DNA of 64,000 nucleotides from Rhizoclosmatium globosum. Taxonomy: Eukaryota > Chytridiomycota > Chytridiomycetes > Chytridiales > Chytriomycetaceae. The notes below the pieces were generated by a model. The model made no database searches. It was not told the origin of the DNA and saw only the letters and a program-made list of their open reading frames with translations. The stretch lies in the NCBI GenBank assembly GCA_002104985.1, contig MCGO01000009.1, positions 62,001 to 126,000 of the forward strand. Reading direction: 5' to 3'. Numbering within the stretch: the first letter of the stretch is position 1; each line of letters begins with the position of its first letter. The position numbers and the translations under genes were made by a program. Below, piece by piece: positions 14,201-26,539 of the stretch.

Positions 14201-17200
14201 GCAAGAGCAAGAGACTGACTCTGCAATTCAGCCTTGGTATTTTCCAGCTCATGCTGAGCTTCTTGCAACTGGCTTTTCAAGAGGTATGAGGCGTCTTCGA
14301 CTGTTGGAAGGCTGTGGACTGATGCTGCAAACTAGCTTGAACATTGATCAGCTCAAGTTTAGTTTCTTCCAGTTGGGATTCCAGATTCATCTTCAACTGC
14401 TGTGCAGATTCTTGTGCATTTGCAAGAGCAAGAGACTGACTCTGCAATTCAGCCTTGGTATTTTCCAGCTCATGCTGAGCTTCTTGCAACTGGCTTTTCA
14501 AGAGGTATGAGGCGTCTTCTGACTGTTGGAAGGCTGTGGACTGATGCTGCAAACTAGCTTGAACATTGATCAGCTCAAGTTTAGTTTCTTCCAGTTGGGA
14601 TTCCAGATTCATCTTCAACTGCTGTGCAGATTCTTGTGCATTTGCAAGAGCAAGAGACTGACTCTGCAATTCAGCCTTGGTATTTTCCAGCTCATGCTGA
14701 GCTTCTTGCAACTGGCTTTTCAAGAGGTATGAGGCGTCTTCTGACTGTTGGAAGGCTGTGGACTGATGCTGCAAACTAGCTTGAACATTGATCAGCTCAA
14801 GTTTAGTTTCTTCCAGTTGGGATTCCAGATTCATCTTCAACTGCTGTGCAGATTCTTGTGCATTTGCAAGAGCAAGAGACTGACTCTGCAATTCAGCCTT
14901 GGTATTTTCCAGCTCATGCTGAGCTTCTTGCAACTGGCTTTTCAAGAGGTATGAGGCGTCTTCTGACTGTTGGAAGGCTGTGGACTGATGCTGCAAACTA
15001 GCTTGAACATTGATCAGCTCAAGTTTAGTTTCTTCCAGTTGGGATTCCAGATTCATCTTCAACTGCTGTGCAGATTCTTGTGCATTTGCAAGAGCAAGAG
15101 ACTGACTCTGCAATTCAGCCTTGGTATTTTCCAGCTCATGCTGAGCTTCTTGCAACTGGCTTTTCAAGAGGTATGAGGCGTCTTCTGACTGTTGGAAGGC
15201 TGTGGACTGATGCTGCAAACTAGCTTGAACATTGATCAGCTCAAGTTTAGTTTCTTCCAGTTGGGATTCCAGATTCATCTTCAACTGCTGTGCAGATTCT
15301 TGTGCATTTGCAAGAGCAAGAGACTGACTCTGCAATTCAGCCTTGGTATTTTCCAGCTCATGCTGAGCTTCTTGCAACTGGCTTTTCAAGAGGTATGAGG
15401 CGTCTTCTGACTGTTGGAAGGCTGTGGACTGATGCTGCAAACTAGCTTGAACATTGATCAGCTCAAGTTTAGTTTCTTCCAGTTGGGATTCCAGATTCAT
15501 CTTCAACTGCTGTGCAGATTCTTGTGCATTTGCAAGAGCAAGAGACTGACTCTGCAATTCAGCCTTGGTATTTTCCAGCTCATGCTGAGCTTCTTGCAAC
15601 TGGCTTTTCAAGAGGTATGAGGCGTCTTCTGACTGTTGGAAGGCTGTGGACTGATGCTGCAAACTAGCTTGAACATTGATCAGCTCAAGTTTAGTTTCTT
15701 CCAGTTGGGATTCCAGATTCATCTTCAACTGCTGTGCAGATTCTTGTGCATTTGCAAGAGCAAGAGACTGACTCTGCAATTCAGCCTTGGTATTTTCCAG
15801 CTCATGCTGAGCTTCTTGCAACTGGCTTTTCAAGAGGTATGAGGCGTCTTCTGACTGTTGGAAGGCTGTGGACTGATGCTGCAAACTAGCTTGAACATTG
15901 ATCAGCTCAAGTTTAGTTTCTTCCAGTTGGGATTCCAGATTCATCTTCAACTGCTGTGCAGATTCTTGTGCATTTGCAAGAGCAAGAGACTGACTCTGCA
16001 ATTCAGCCTTGGTATTTTCCAGCTCTCTCTCAGTGTTGGCCAATTGGTGTTGGATTTCAGTGCAGGAATTTTCAATGTTTGTGACTGCAAGTTTAAGATC
16101 ACAATTCTCAGATTCTAACCTTTCCTTTTCCACTTGTGTTTTTGTTTGGTAAGCATTGTACGCGTGTCTGAGTTCAACCAGTTCACTTTCAGATTCTGTC
16201 ATTTGAAGCTGCAAATCAGTTACATTATTTTGCAGCATAGTTGCCAGTGATTCCTGGTATTTCCTTTCTTGCTCTTTTGTCTCTAAAGTTGTTTTGCACA
16301 AGTTTAACTGTATGGTTGTATCACACAAGTCTTTCTTGATTGCCTGTCCAGACTCTTCCAGGTTATCTTTATCAGTAAGAAGAGTATTTAATTGTAACTG
16401 CAAACTAATGATCGTGTTATTTTTGTCCTTGTCTGATATCTTGAGGTTTTCAGTTACAACATCCAATTGGTTTTGAACTGATGCCTTCTCCAACTCCAGA
16501 TTATGGATCCTTGTTTCTAAAACTTCTTTTAAAACATGGGATTCTTGTAGAGTACACTTTTTCTCAGCTATTTCTGTATCTTTAACTTCAAGTACTGCTT
16601 TCAACTCTTTGTATACAATAGACATTTCCGATAGTTTTTTTTCAACAACTTGAACATCATTTTTAGCCTTTTCAATATTATCAATGAATTCTGCCTTTTG
16701 ACTCTCTAAGTCATTTAACTTTACATTTAGTTGACTGTTTTCAGTGCTTAACAATGCTAGTTTGGATTCATATTCATTGGATAAGCTGTCCAAACGCTGC
16801 TTTGCCAGTCTTTGTAGGTCAGCCACTTCTTGTTGATGGTGTAACATTTTCAATTTATAATCTGCCTGCAACTCATCCCAAAGCTTCCGTAGTTCAGACT
16901 TTTCTTTCATTGTAGCAGTTAACTGAGTTTTTGTGTCTTCAAGGGACTTTGTCATGGACAACAAATTTGTCTTTACACTGTTCATTTCACTTTGCCACTT
17001 TTGCAAAGCAGTCTGGTGGTTGATTGAAGCAGCGTTGAGCAATGATTCAAGATCATGAATTTTTGTTCCAGCAAAAGTTTTACCCTCCTCAGCAGAGTTC
17101 AATGACTTTGTCTGGGATTGATATTTTGCTTCAATTAATCCAATGTTTTCTTCCAGTGATGACAAAGTGGACAGTAATTGCATATTTTCCATCTGTTGGC

Positions 17201-20200
17201 TTCTTTGAATATCTTGTTGTTCTTGTACAGAGTGCACTAAAATATTAATCTCTGCTTCATAGTACTTTGCAATATCTTTGTTCAATTCATTTTGCGTCTC
17301 TTGAATAGCTTTATTGATGTCTGCGCCTTGCATGGCAAGCTTATGAACTTGTTGCTCAGCCTTTAATTCCTTCAAGGTTTCACGAAATGAATCAACTTGA
17401 TTATCTCTGCTGTTAATAACACCTTTGTGAATGGCTAGTTCTGTTTTCAGTGCAGAAAGCTCAGTTTCTGACTTCAATGACAATCTGTGAAACTTCTCAC
17501 TACGCTCTTGTTCTTTTTTTACCAATGTTTGTAACACGCATACACTTTGATCCCTCTCATCAAGTTGAGATTTCAGGGATGTAATTTCTAATTGCATTGA
17601 AGAGTATTCTAATTCCAGGGAAGTATTCTTCATTTCTGACTGAATTAGCTTTTGGTTCAAATCTGAAACTTGAGATGTTGCAGCTTCAAGCTCCTCAAAA
17701 ATATTTGTGTGCTCTAACTGAGCTTCTTGTAACTTGATTTCTAGCAGCTGGGAATTCTTGACTTCCTCTGCAAAAGAATTCTCCAGTTTTATGTTATGTT
17801 CCTTAATCTGCATGTAGTCTTTTTTAAGTTCATGAATTTCATTTTCTAGAGCAGTAATTTGTGACTCTTTCATAAGCATTTGTGCTGAACAGGCTAATAA
17901 ATGATCATTTAACTCATTTTTGCTACTCTCCAAGTGACAAGCTTTCACAACCTCTGTACTGGATTTCAAAACCCGCATTTCTTGTTCTACAACAGAAAAC
18001 TGGTGGTTTTTGTCTTTTAACTGGCTCAAAACATGTTGCAGTTGCTCCTCCAAGACAGTTATTGTTTGTGACAATGTTTTGTTTTGTGCACTTGTGGTTT
18101 GGATCTGATCTTCCATATTTTCTTTCTCTTTGATTTGTAAATGAAAAGCTTGCTCCATAGCAGTAATGGTTTCTGTTATATACTTTTGAGCTAAGATTCA
18201 ACATCTTTTCATTCATTACCTTCACATTCTTTGACCTTAGCCTGCAACAGGAGAATATCATCCAAATTAGATTCTCCCTTGGACACCACAACACTTTCAG
18301 CAGATTGCAGTTTGGCTGATTGGTGCAACAGCTCTTTTTCAAGCTCCGTAATTTTGGAAACAGCATTATCCAGGAAATTTGATTTCTGTGCCAGTAAACA
18401 CTTTGTGCTCTGAATTTCAAGATCAAATAATTCCTTGGTTGCAATATTGTCCTGAATTGCAAGCTTCAAGTTTCGCTCAATACCTTCATTATGTTTTTTA
18501 GAGGTTTCAAGTTGAATTTGATATTCAGCAGCAATATTTTCAAGCTCTTGTATCCTTGTTTCAAGCATTTTAACTTGATTCAGAGGTGGTTCAGAAGAGA
18601 TTGGTATACTGGACTGTATTTCCATTGTTGGTGTTTCTGTACAAAAAATGTTCTTAGATACCAGGGGAGGAAATGTCTATTTCTTTACCAAACAAAGTTT
18701 GTAATTTGCTGTCATTGATATGTGGAAGTTCATCTCTGGTCACAGATACATTGACTTCCAGCTAAAATTTAAAAGTTTAGAACAAATCCTGACTGTTCCG
18801 TCTTACATTATGAGAGCTATAGATAACTGATTGAACCGGAGTTTCTTCAGTCTCAAATTCATCAATTTCCTCCCCATCTGTCAGTTCATCACCAGAAAAG
18901 CTGAGCATTGGGCTCTAAAACAATAATGAGAAGAGACATGATGAAAATTGTGATTTAACTGTGTCTCCGCTGTGTTTCACAGGATTTATTATTTCATCCT
19001 CTATGGTTCTGTTGCTGGATGCTGTTGGCAGATCATGGTTCACCAGCTGTGGATTGGATGATGCCACTAAGCTAGCAGCACTTTTGGAAATCAAGTTGAT
19101 AACACTTTTTGAAACTTTACTGTTGGCTGTGTCAACAAAACTTGTAATACTTCCAAACATTGACATTTCTGTCAAAGTTAGGAAATCAATAATATCTTGA
19201 TTGTAATCAGTGTAGTCAATCCGCTCAACTGGTTTCCTTCTTTCATTGTCAAGGGCAACTGGGTTAGCCCCCAAATCAATCAGTGCATGGATTACTGAGG
19301 ACATTGAGTTTTCAACTGCAAGATGCAATGCAGTGCTAAGTGTATTACAGCTGAGTAAAATTACTTTGACCTAAAAGTCTGTACCTTGCATCAGCTCCGT
19401 AAGGAATGTTTAAAACTTCATCCGATAAGCCAGTTATTAATATTTCCGACATTTGGACTCGCTTGCATTTTATGGCATGATAATGCAAAGGTAGTCCAGA
19501 CTAGGTATTTGAGTGAGCTTGTGCGTAACTGAGTATCACCTACCTTGTCAATTACATCAGTTTTCGCGCCACGGTCAATAAGTAGCTTAAAGCTGCTAAT
19601 GTCACCCAGGTAAATGGCATAGTGAATTGCGGTACAACCAATTATATCTTGCACATTAATATCTGCGTGATTTTTGAGCAATAAATGAACTATGTCAGAG
19701 TATCCTCGAATCACGGCCTGTTTTGAATCATTAACTTTGGTGAGCTATTAAGCTAAATGTCTACCATAATTAATGGTGTTCGTCCCTCTCTATTCACGGT
19801 ATTTAAATTGATCACTTTCAGCATGGAATTTACAAAAGCTTCTTTGTTTTTGGCCTCTTTCTCCCCCAACGCTAACGCTGGATCAATGAGTAGTGTTGCA
19901 AAATCATACTTGTTTTCATCAACAGCCAGATGAAGCGCTGAAAATCCATGATATGAGTCCAACTTGTTGATATCGCGCGTTTTATCGGCGACTAGTGCTT
20001 TGAATTTACGAAGATCTCCTGCATGAACTGCTGCATGCAAGGTGTTCAGCTTTTTCGACTCCAGATACGACGGGGCTTTAATTTTTTGAATAGAAAGAGT
20101 AGTTATATCTTCAACAGCTTTGATGGCAAGCGGAGGTAAGGCTGCATTGGCAGAGAACGTTGGTGAAGGTGGTGGCTTGGACGATTCGGTTGAAGAACGG

Positions 20201-20412
20201 GATGCAACTGATTCAGCTCTCGATCTGCTAATTGTTATTTTCGGTGTCAAGCTTGATCCAGCATTGGCTGAGCGTTTCGACTCTGGATGATCTAAAATAG
20301 CAGAGTTGTTGGGTCTTTCTTTCAGAAAAAAGCACACACCTCCTGTGATTGAAGGAACCGCCGATGGCTTGCGTTTTCCAAATATTGGACTTCCAAAACC
20401 CTTACCACTCAT
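11227..20412 (-). CDS. Giant ankyrin-repeat plus coiled-coil protein
   Basis: A scaffold or tether-like protein of about 2,875 residues; function not known. Thirteen exons, given low to high: 11227-12272, 12319-12402, 12451-12588, 12635-12739, 12785-18172, 18220-18636, 18689-18761, 18807-18914, 18960-19335, 19385-19500, 19544-19717, 19765-20291, 20340-20412. The start MSGKGFGSPIFGKRK at 20412 is preferred; an in-frame Met exists at 20511. The N-terminus is Ser-rich, then ankyrin repeats (LHAAVHAGDLRKFKAL, SALHLAVDENKYDFATLL, IHYAIYLGDISSFKLLIDRGA, TALHLAVENS), an acidic linker, then more than 2,000 residues of coiled coil including nine 74-residue repeats. The last 50 residues (NANLSYICRTLEEH) faintly recall a GRIP domain. 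Three apparent one-base losses break the frame near 11590, 13013 and 14297; with them restored the exons sum to whole codons, so I read sequencing error rather than a pseudogene. Confidence 0.8.
14034..16025 (-). repeat. Nine-copy 222-bp in-frame tandem repeat
   Basis: About 1,992 bp made of nine head-to-tail 222-bp units, essentially identical at the DNA level including synonymous positions. Each encodes 74 residues of coiled coil (for example ELENTKAELQSQSLALANAQ). Seventy-four residues equals nine heptads plus one 11-residue step, so the coil register passes through each unit with one stutter. One copy lacks a single T near 14297 (cttcgactg instead of cttctgactg), which breaks the frame there. 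The outer edges diverge at 14046 and 16026. Confidence 0.95.
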
Positions 20413-20529
20413 TTTAAAGCTTCTCTGTTGCAACGGACGCGATTCAGTGTGAGAATCTGAAATTGTCAATCTCAGCTTCAAAAATTTCGAACCAACACAC
20501 CAAACAACCATAGCTTCGCTTCGGCAGTC

Positions 20530-22151
20530 ATGTCTAAGCCGCAGTATGACTCAGAATATGCGATTCAGCTGTCCGATTTTACAGACAGATACGTTGTGCT
20601 TTGCTCAGAGAATGACAAAACAAGTTTGTATAGCTTGACCAACTCATTTACCTGACCTAATGACCACCTTTAGTCGTCAAGTCTCTTTATAAATCTTTAA
20701 GAGATGCTATTGATGGCGGGTAATTCAAGGTCCAGAACCTGCATCCATTAACGAGACATGAAATCAACAGGCCAATACCGACGCGTTTTAATATGAGTGG
20801 AAAACTCAATGATGTCAGATATAACCGAATAGATGACTCATACATCAATGTATTTGTTCCTTCACTTGCAGGTCTGACATTTTTGGTGGAGCTTGACTTG
20901 TCTTTCAATGATATCAAGTGTCCTGGGGCATGCATCATCGCGTCGTATATTCAGGTATTCGACCAAATTGATGTCAAATTACTCTAATGAATACGCATTA
21001 GAATGATAAATTTATACGGAGGCTATCGCTGAAATCGAACAGCATTGAAACAGTTGGAGGAATCGCTTTGGCAAAGGCGATTCAGTTAAACGAGACACTG
21101 CATCGTTTTGATATCTCGTATAATTCTGTTGGTGAAAGAACAGGGCAACAAATCGCGTGCACTTTACAGGTCTACACGTCCCAGCTGTGTTTAAAAAGCT
21201 AATTCCATTACAAATTAGATCAACTACTCGCTTACTCATTTATCCATTGCTGGATGCTCTCTGGGATCGAGTTCAATTATAGCGCTTGCAACGGCTCTTC
21301 AAAATAATGACAACATTCGATATATTGATATATCAAACAACAAGATACATCCATCACTTGAATCCGATGTTGTGATGCACATTTCAAATATGCTGCGATA
21401 TAATGATGGAATCATGGAGTTTAATCTATCCAAATTTGGGATAGGGGACTGGACAATGGTAAACCATCTGAGTGGTGCGATAAGATGGAATAGGAAGATC
21501 AGTAAACTGAATCTGAGCTGGTAAGAGAACTAACTTTTACTGATTTTACGCTAAGTTTTGAGGACGTTAGCAATAGGATAACAAAAGATGGATGTGTGGC
21601 TTTGGCGAAGAGCTTGATAGATACTCAACGAGTTTTGACAATCTTGAATTTGAGTTGCTGCGCAGTTCAAGATGAAGGAGCTGCTAATATTGCCGCAATG
21701 CTTGGGCGGAATTCGACACTCGTGAAGTGAGTCGACATTCAGTGGTGAGAAGGAAGATCAATTGAATACGATTGCAGACTCTACATTGATCACAACAAGA
21801 TAACCGGAAGGGGCTTCGAGATTTGTCAAAAGCATTGATGTTGAATCGCTCCATACAGTATATCACACTCTGGGGTAACTTGTGGGATGTCTCTGCTTGT
21901 GATGTGGGTGAGAGTTGACAGATGGATCTCACTAACACTACATTGCACAGGAATTCAGCAAACTTGTAGGAGGACCCATGCGCATTTTGCAAACTGACAA
22001 TAGTGGTTGTGGAAAAGATCACGGAACATCAACATTGTTAAATAGACCATCAAGATTGGATCGAAATCACACAGATGTCATATTTTATTCTGTAGATAAC
22101 GTCTTGAATGTGGCCAAGAACAATGCCTTCGTTGATGAAGACTACGAATAA
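20530..22151 (+). CDS. Leucine-rich repeat protein (RNase-inhibitor-type, LRRC34-like)
   Basis: Probable protein-interaction LRR protein of about 425 residues. Exons 20530-20623, 20674-20719, 20771-20954, 21002-21169, 21219-21520, 21571-21726, 21778-21903 (or 21907) and 21951-22151. LRR units recur about every 28 residues: LTFLVELDLSFNDI, IRRLSLKSNSIETVGGIALA, LHRFDISYNSVG, IRYIDISNNKI, ISKLNLSCNRITKDGCVALA, LTILNLSCCAVQDEGAANIA, LYIDHNKITGRGL, IQYITLWGNLWD. One base appears lost in the G run at 21810-21813, because frame recovery there restores the final repeats. The last intron uses either GTGGGT at 21904 (keeps frame) or GTGAGA at 21908 (ends early). It diverges from the giant coiled-coil gene across 117 bp. 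Confidence 0.78.
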
Positions 22152-22217
22152 ATTGCAAATAAATTGTGTGATTGATTCAATCTGATTCGGACACTTTGAC
22201 CAAAAAGAAGCAACACA

Positions 22218-23374
22218 ATGTCCGAGTCCCCACGCATACCATCCCCACTCGCACAAGCATCGCCGCGCACTCGAGCAGTACTCAAGTCGGCGGTTGAGCA
22301 GCAGCGACGGGCCGTAGATGCGCTGCTGATGCCTCCTCCGCCGCCACTTTCGGAATCACGCGCCACCGAAAAGGAAAAGGGAAAAGACAAGAACAAGGAA
22401 AAGGACAAGGAAAACAGTTTCGTATTTGTTCGATTTCGTCGTTCGTTCGCATTCCAACTGACTCGCTCGTTCGCTGCTTGGCTGAATCGCAATCGCAGAA
22501 ACCGCGCCAAAGAAGCCGCTGCAAACCGCAACAACAACAACAACAACAACAAAAGAAACAGAAAAGCCCGCGCCAAAGAGAAAGTCGCTTCTTTCGCCGT
22601 CGCCGTCGACGCCGCGTCCATTCAACATTGCCCAACACGTGAACCAACTCAGTAGAACCGCAAAGTACCTGCCTACTTGCCCCCCACTACTCAATGCTTT
22701 GATCCGTCCCTCTAATCTTACACTCAACACTCTTCCAGGCCAAAACCTTTTCAGCAAAAGTTGACCGAAGCAACGTCAACCCCACCTCCAAAGTCTTTCA
22801 AAAGCGCTTCAAAGTACGGGACACCAGTCACAAAGGAAAAAGACGTACATGAATTATGTAAACTTGAACTGGTCAAACTTGATCAGGAAATGATGGCTTT
22901 GAAACAAGAGTTGGATGTGGAAAAGACAAAAGTACTTGACCTTGAGCGCCAACTCAATTCACGAAATCTCTTCATTGGCAAAATTGGTGCGGATTGACGC
23001 CATCTCGATTGCTAAAATAATGGTACTAATTCTTTTGATTTCGATATGATTTCGTACAGAAAGCGTCGCCAAAACTACCGCCGATAAACTCGCTGCCAAT
23101 CAGAAAATGTTAATGTCACATGTTCAAGAATCAAAGAATCATCAGTGAGCAGTACATATCTTGTTGCCGTTAGGCATACCTCTAACTCGAAAGATGGTTT
23201 AGGATCGAATGTGTAGCTCTTAAGGCACAATTGGCACAAACAATTGGATTCCTACCAGCTTCAATGAAAAAGACTGTGTCTGACTTGCTCGATGAGAGCT
23301 TTTTGACTCCTCAGTTAGCTGACCAGCTCGAAGACTTGCACATCACTGAAACTATTGCCAAAGCATCCATATAA
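22218..23374 (+). CDS. Small coiled-coil protein, unrecognised
   Basis: Function unknown. The 3' exons are clear: an exon ending at 22986, then 23060-23144 and 23203-23374, with good GT-AG introns, encoding a coiled coil (LELVKLDQEMMALKQELDVE) and a helical tail ending ITETIAKASI. The 5' end is less certain. ATG 22218 opens a basic, Ser/Pro-rich N-terminus (MSESPRIPSPLAQASPRTRA) and a charged Lys-rich run. A donor at 22422 joined to an acceptor at 22754 is phase-consistent and gives about 230 residues; the frame also stays open through a poly-Asn stretch to 22655. It starts 66 bp after the LRR gene and converges on the fasciclin gene, leaving 95 bp. Confidence 0.55.
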
Positions 23375-23469
23375 TAATCGTTTCACATCGAAACAAAATA
23401 TGAGGAACTATAATGTTTATTGAAGCAAATAAAAAGGAACAAGAGATCGTTTGTCGTTTGTTTTTTCAT

Positions 23470-25942
23470 CTAGTTCGAACCGACAACAAAAGCCAATGCA
23501 GAGGAGCCAGCTGCATCGTCATCTGGCTTGGGTGGAGCCTTGGAATCATTGTTGCCACCAGCCAAGGCGCTAGAGTATTCGGCAGTGACATCTTTTGATG
23601 GTCTCTTGCCCTTCTTCTTTCCTCCTTCTTCGACAGCAGAGCCATCAACAAGACCACTAGCACGAGCTGGCTTCCAAGACTTGCGTTTATCAGACAAGGC
23701 CAAGTTTGACGCAACACTACGACGAGGATCTTTGGGGTTGACATACTCAACTTCACCACCTTGCTGGGCAGATGAGTCTCCCGCGATAGCCTGAGAGTAA
23801 ACAGACAAGGCACCATTACTGCGACGACGATCAGCGAAAGAAGAAGCGGTAGACTTGCGCTTGTCAAAGATGACACTTCCTCTTCTGCTCTCAAGATCGT
23901 GCAGTACTTCCTGAACTTCTCCAGATCCAGACCACCAAGACTTTCTCTGCTCTTCACGAATCGCTTGAGCTTCAAGCACAGCAGCGTCGTGAGTGTTACC
24001 ACCAACACCAGTAGCAGACCACCAGGAGTTACGAACAGCTTCTTTCTTGGCTTCCTTGACATCAGTAATGACCACGGGAGGAACGTCCCATCCGTTGTTG
24101 GAGGCAGTGGACATACGCTTGGAATAGTTGAAGGACGCTGTACTGTTGCGCTTGTCAGAGCTACCATTAATGAGGTTGGCACGAGAGTCAGTTCTGGTTG
24201 GACCAGCGCTGGCGTTGCTGGCGGCAGAAGAAAGTTCATCAGACACATTTCCGCTCAAACGCTTCGAGTTGCGCTTGGTATCGATAGCAACGCTGGAGCG
24301 CTTGTTGGATGAAGAGACTGACTTTCTCTTTGGATCATCAGCAGCCCATTGAGCTCTGCGGTATTGCATAATTTGGTCATAGGAAGCCTTGACGTTCTCA
24401 CTCTCCTCCTCTTCCTCCTCCTCGTCTTCGTCATCCTCCTCTTCTTCTTCATCTTCCTCGGCAGTTGCCTTCAAAGGAACCTGGTAGACGGCCCCACCAG
24501 CACCAGATTCTATGTCGCCAGCACCGCCATTCTGCTGGTAGTACTCGTTCATCTCCATTTGACGCATGTACTTTTCTTGCTCGAGCTGAGCAATCAAACG
24601 TCTTCTGCGAATGACAACGTAAAGACCCCAAGCAACACCAATGAGAACCAAACCGGCGGCAACACCTCCAACAATAGCACCGACTGGAACATCGTTTCCA
24701 AGTGGAGGACCGGCGTTAGGGTCCAAACCAGGTGGGTAAATTTGGGCCAAGGGACTTGGAACTGGGGCGGTTTGTGCGTTGGAGACTGATGGAGGGAGGA
24801 GGACAGAGTCCACAATGTGGATAACTCCAGAGTCAAAGAGGATATCAGGAGTTTGAATCACGATCTTGCTGTTACTGGTGGAGGTGGGAGCAAAAGTGGT
24901 GGCATCTGTGGCGTAAATAACTTGACCGTTGAAGTAGGTTTGTTGTGCAGTGTTCTTGGCCAAATCTCCTTGCTTAGAAGAGGCAATTTGGTTCGAATAG
25001 AAAACACCTGGAATGATTTGATATTGAAGAATGGATTGCTTCAAGGCCAAACTGACGTCGTTTCCGTTGTTGTTGGCAGTGAGAAAACGAGGAATTCCAC
25101 CTTGCGCAGGAATCAAGACAGTAACTCCTTGAATGGGTTTAATGGCAGCAGAAAGGTTTGTAGCCTTCATCCAGCTTCCATAATCAGTCAACAAAAGGGA
25201 GGAGTAGATGGAGACAATATCAGTTGGGATAGACATGACAGTATCAATAACGTGAATGATTCCTACAAAACCGATCAGCCCATCAGCGATGGGAATAACA
25301 AAGAAACATACCGTAGTCAGTCTTGATACTCTTCAATACAGTTCCCGTCACCAAACCAGTGGTGAAGACACCAACACCATTCACCACCTTCACTCCAATG
25401 TTCTGGTTTTGTCCGAAACCCAAGTTGTCGAATCCGTTTCCGTAACGAGAGAGGGCAGTTGGAACGAATGGCGAGAAAGAGGATGAAGCGTTGAAGTCAA
25501 TAACCTTGTTCGGGATGATGTGGTAAGTCATCAGGGCGGCGCGGTTGTTCGGCGTCGTCAGCAAGGCAGACGCAGCGTTGTTCTGCGCAGCCAAAGCATT
25601 TGAGGCAGTGTCGGTGTACGCCAAGACGGTGTAGTAGGCCGGAGGGTTCTTGTCACCTTCGGCAAAGGTAAGATTAGGAAAGATCTGAGCCATGTATGTG
25701 TTGGTTTTCGACTCAGACAAGAACTTGCTGAAGCTCGCGCATTCGGGGATGCCTGCAACAGCCTGTATGATGAGTAGTGTGATTAGTTGGCCCCTTAATT
25801 GAACCAGCGATTAAGGGGATGCCTGCCCTCGCACCCAATCCAATCCAATGCTTACCGATACAATAGATCCAGTCTGGGTTGTCACAGCCTGCGCATTAAC
25901 TGCGGCGGCAGCGACAGCCACCAAAATGAGGATGGCGGTCAT
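23470..25942 (-). CDS. Two-domain fasciclin (FAS1) single-pass membrane protein
   Basis: A probable cell-surface adhesion or matrix protein of 776 residues. Three exons (25856-25942, 25312-25762, 23470-25262) with consistent phases. The first exon encodes a signal peptide (MTAILILVAVAAAVNAQ). Two FAS1 domains follow, each with the typical late motif: YHIIPNKVIDF then KTDYGIIHVIDTVM, and YQIIPGVFYSNQ then DSGVIHIVDSVLLPP. After a Pro-rich linker comes one membrane span (VGAIVGGVAAGLVLIGVAWG), a basic stop-transfer RRRR, a long acidic Glu/Asp run and a Ser/Arg-rich cytoplasmic tail rich in KRKS and RRGS motifs that could be phosphorylated. Long open frames on the opposite strand (23528-25486) are shadows of this codon-biased gene. 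Confidence 0.88.
25791..25818. other. Perfect hairpin inside the first intron of the fasciclin gene
   Basis: Two 9-bp arms (ccccttaat and attaagggg) around a 10-nt loop, inside a 93-nt intron (25763-25855). A 12-bp direct repeat ggggatgcctgc occurs at 25815-25826 and again at 25745-25756 in the adjoining exon. Confidence 0.8.
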
Positions 25943-26011
25943 TGAAATGAAAAATGAGGACGAAACGATGGAACTCCGTGAAAAAGTTTCTTGCCGCCTC
26001 CCTCCTTCAAG

Positions 26012-26539
26012 TCAACGAAGAAGGGCCGCTGCTGCCTTTATTGGATCCTCATTTCTAACGTTGATAATTAAAACATCTGGCTCGATAACAGGGTCAGGTA
26101 ATTCCAGTGTTGCAAGTTGAGAATCGAGAAGTGAGGCCGGCATGAAGTGATTCTGCCGCTTCCGCATCCGTGCCTCAAGTTCATCACGATCTACATTAAG
26201 AAGAATAAATTGCAGTGAAATGTTTCGAGGTTCCCGCAGAATATCACGATACGCCTTTTTGAGCGATGAACAGGATGCAATCACAAGTCCCTTGGTGCCT
26301 TCCAACTCAGCCGAGGTTCGTCGAATCTCAATCGCAAGAGATTCAAGCCAAGGCTTACGATCGTCGTCATTCAGAGGGATCCCAGCGGACATCTTGTTCT
26401 TGTTGCTGGTGGGATGCCAGTCATCCCCTTCAATAAAACGAGTCTGCCAGCCACTTAATGCTAGCATTTCAGCAAGCTCTTTTCCTACTGTACTCTTCCC
26501 GCATCCAGAAACGCCGCCAACGATAAGAACTTTGCTCAT
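26012..26539 (-). CDS. Gluconokinase (GntK family)
   Basis: Phosphorylates D-gluconate to 6-phosphogluconate with ATP, feeding the pentose phosphate pathway; cytosolic. A single uninterrupted exon of 175 residues, the usual length for the family. It opens with a P-loop (GGVSGCGKST at residues 8-17). The family signatures FIEGDDWHPTSNKNKMSAGI, PLNDDDRKPWL and VIASCSSLKKAYRD follow, with RKRQNHFMPASLLDSQL and a terminal IKAAAALLR. The start at 26539 places the P-loop at the normal distance. It lies 69 bp downstream of the fasciclin start on the same strand. Only 27 bp separate its start codon from the divergent start of the first glycosyltransferase, so the two probably share one promoter region. 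Confidence 0.93.
   Translation of the reverse strand: MSKVLIVGGVSGCGKSTVGKELAEMLALSGWQTRFIEGDDWHPTSNKNKMSAGIPLNDDDRKPWLESLAIEIRRTSAELEGTKGLVIASCSSLKKAYRDILREPRNISLQFILLNVDRDELEARMRKRQNHFMPASLLDSQLATLELPDPVIEPDVLIINVRNEDPIKAAAALLR

Noticed and set aside
14034..16025. CRISPR array
   Set aside because: Tandem units are contiguous, lack unique spacers, and form one coding frame in a eukaryotic gene.
14083..16118. Repeated 68-codon plus-strand open frames
   Set aside because: Antisense reflections of the 222-bp coding repeat, one per copy.
22142..22757. Long minus-strand open frames (up to 159 codons)
   Set aside because: They mirror a GC-rich, low-complexity exon of the plus-strand gene; they are rich in Leu, Val or Phe runs and have no domain.
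23466..25486. Several 80-260-codon open frames on both strands over the fasciclin gene
   Set aside because: Shadow frames of a codon-biased gene whose FAS1 domains, signal peptide and membrane span are clear in one frame.
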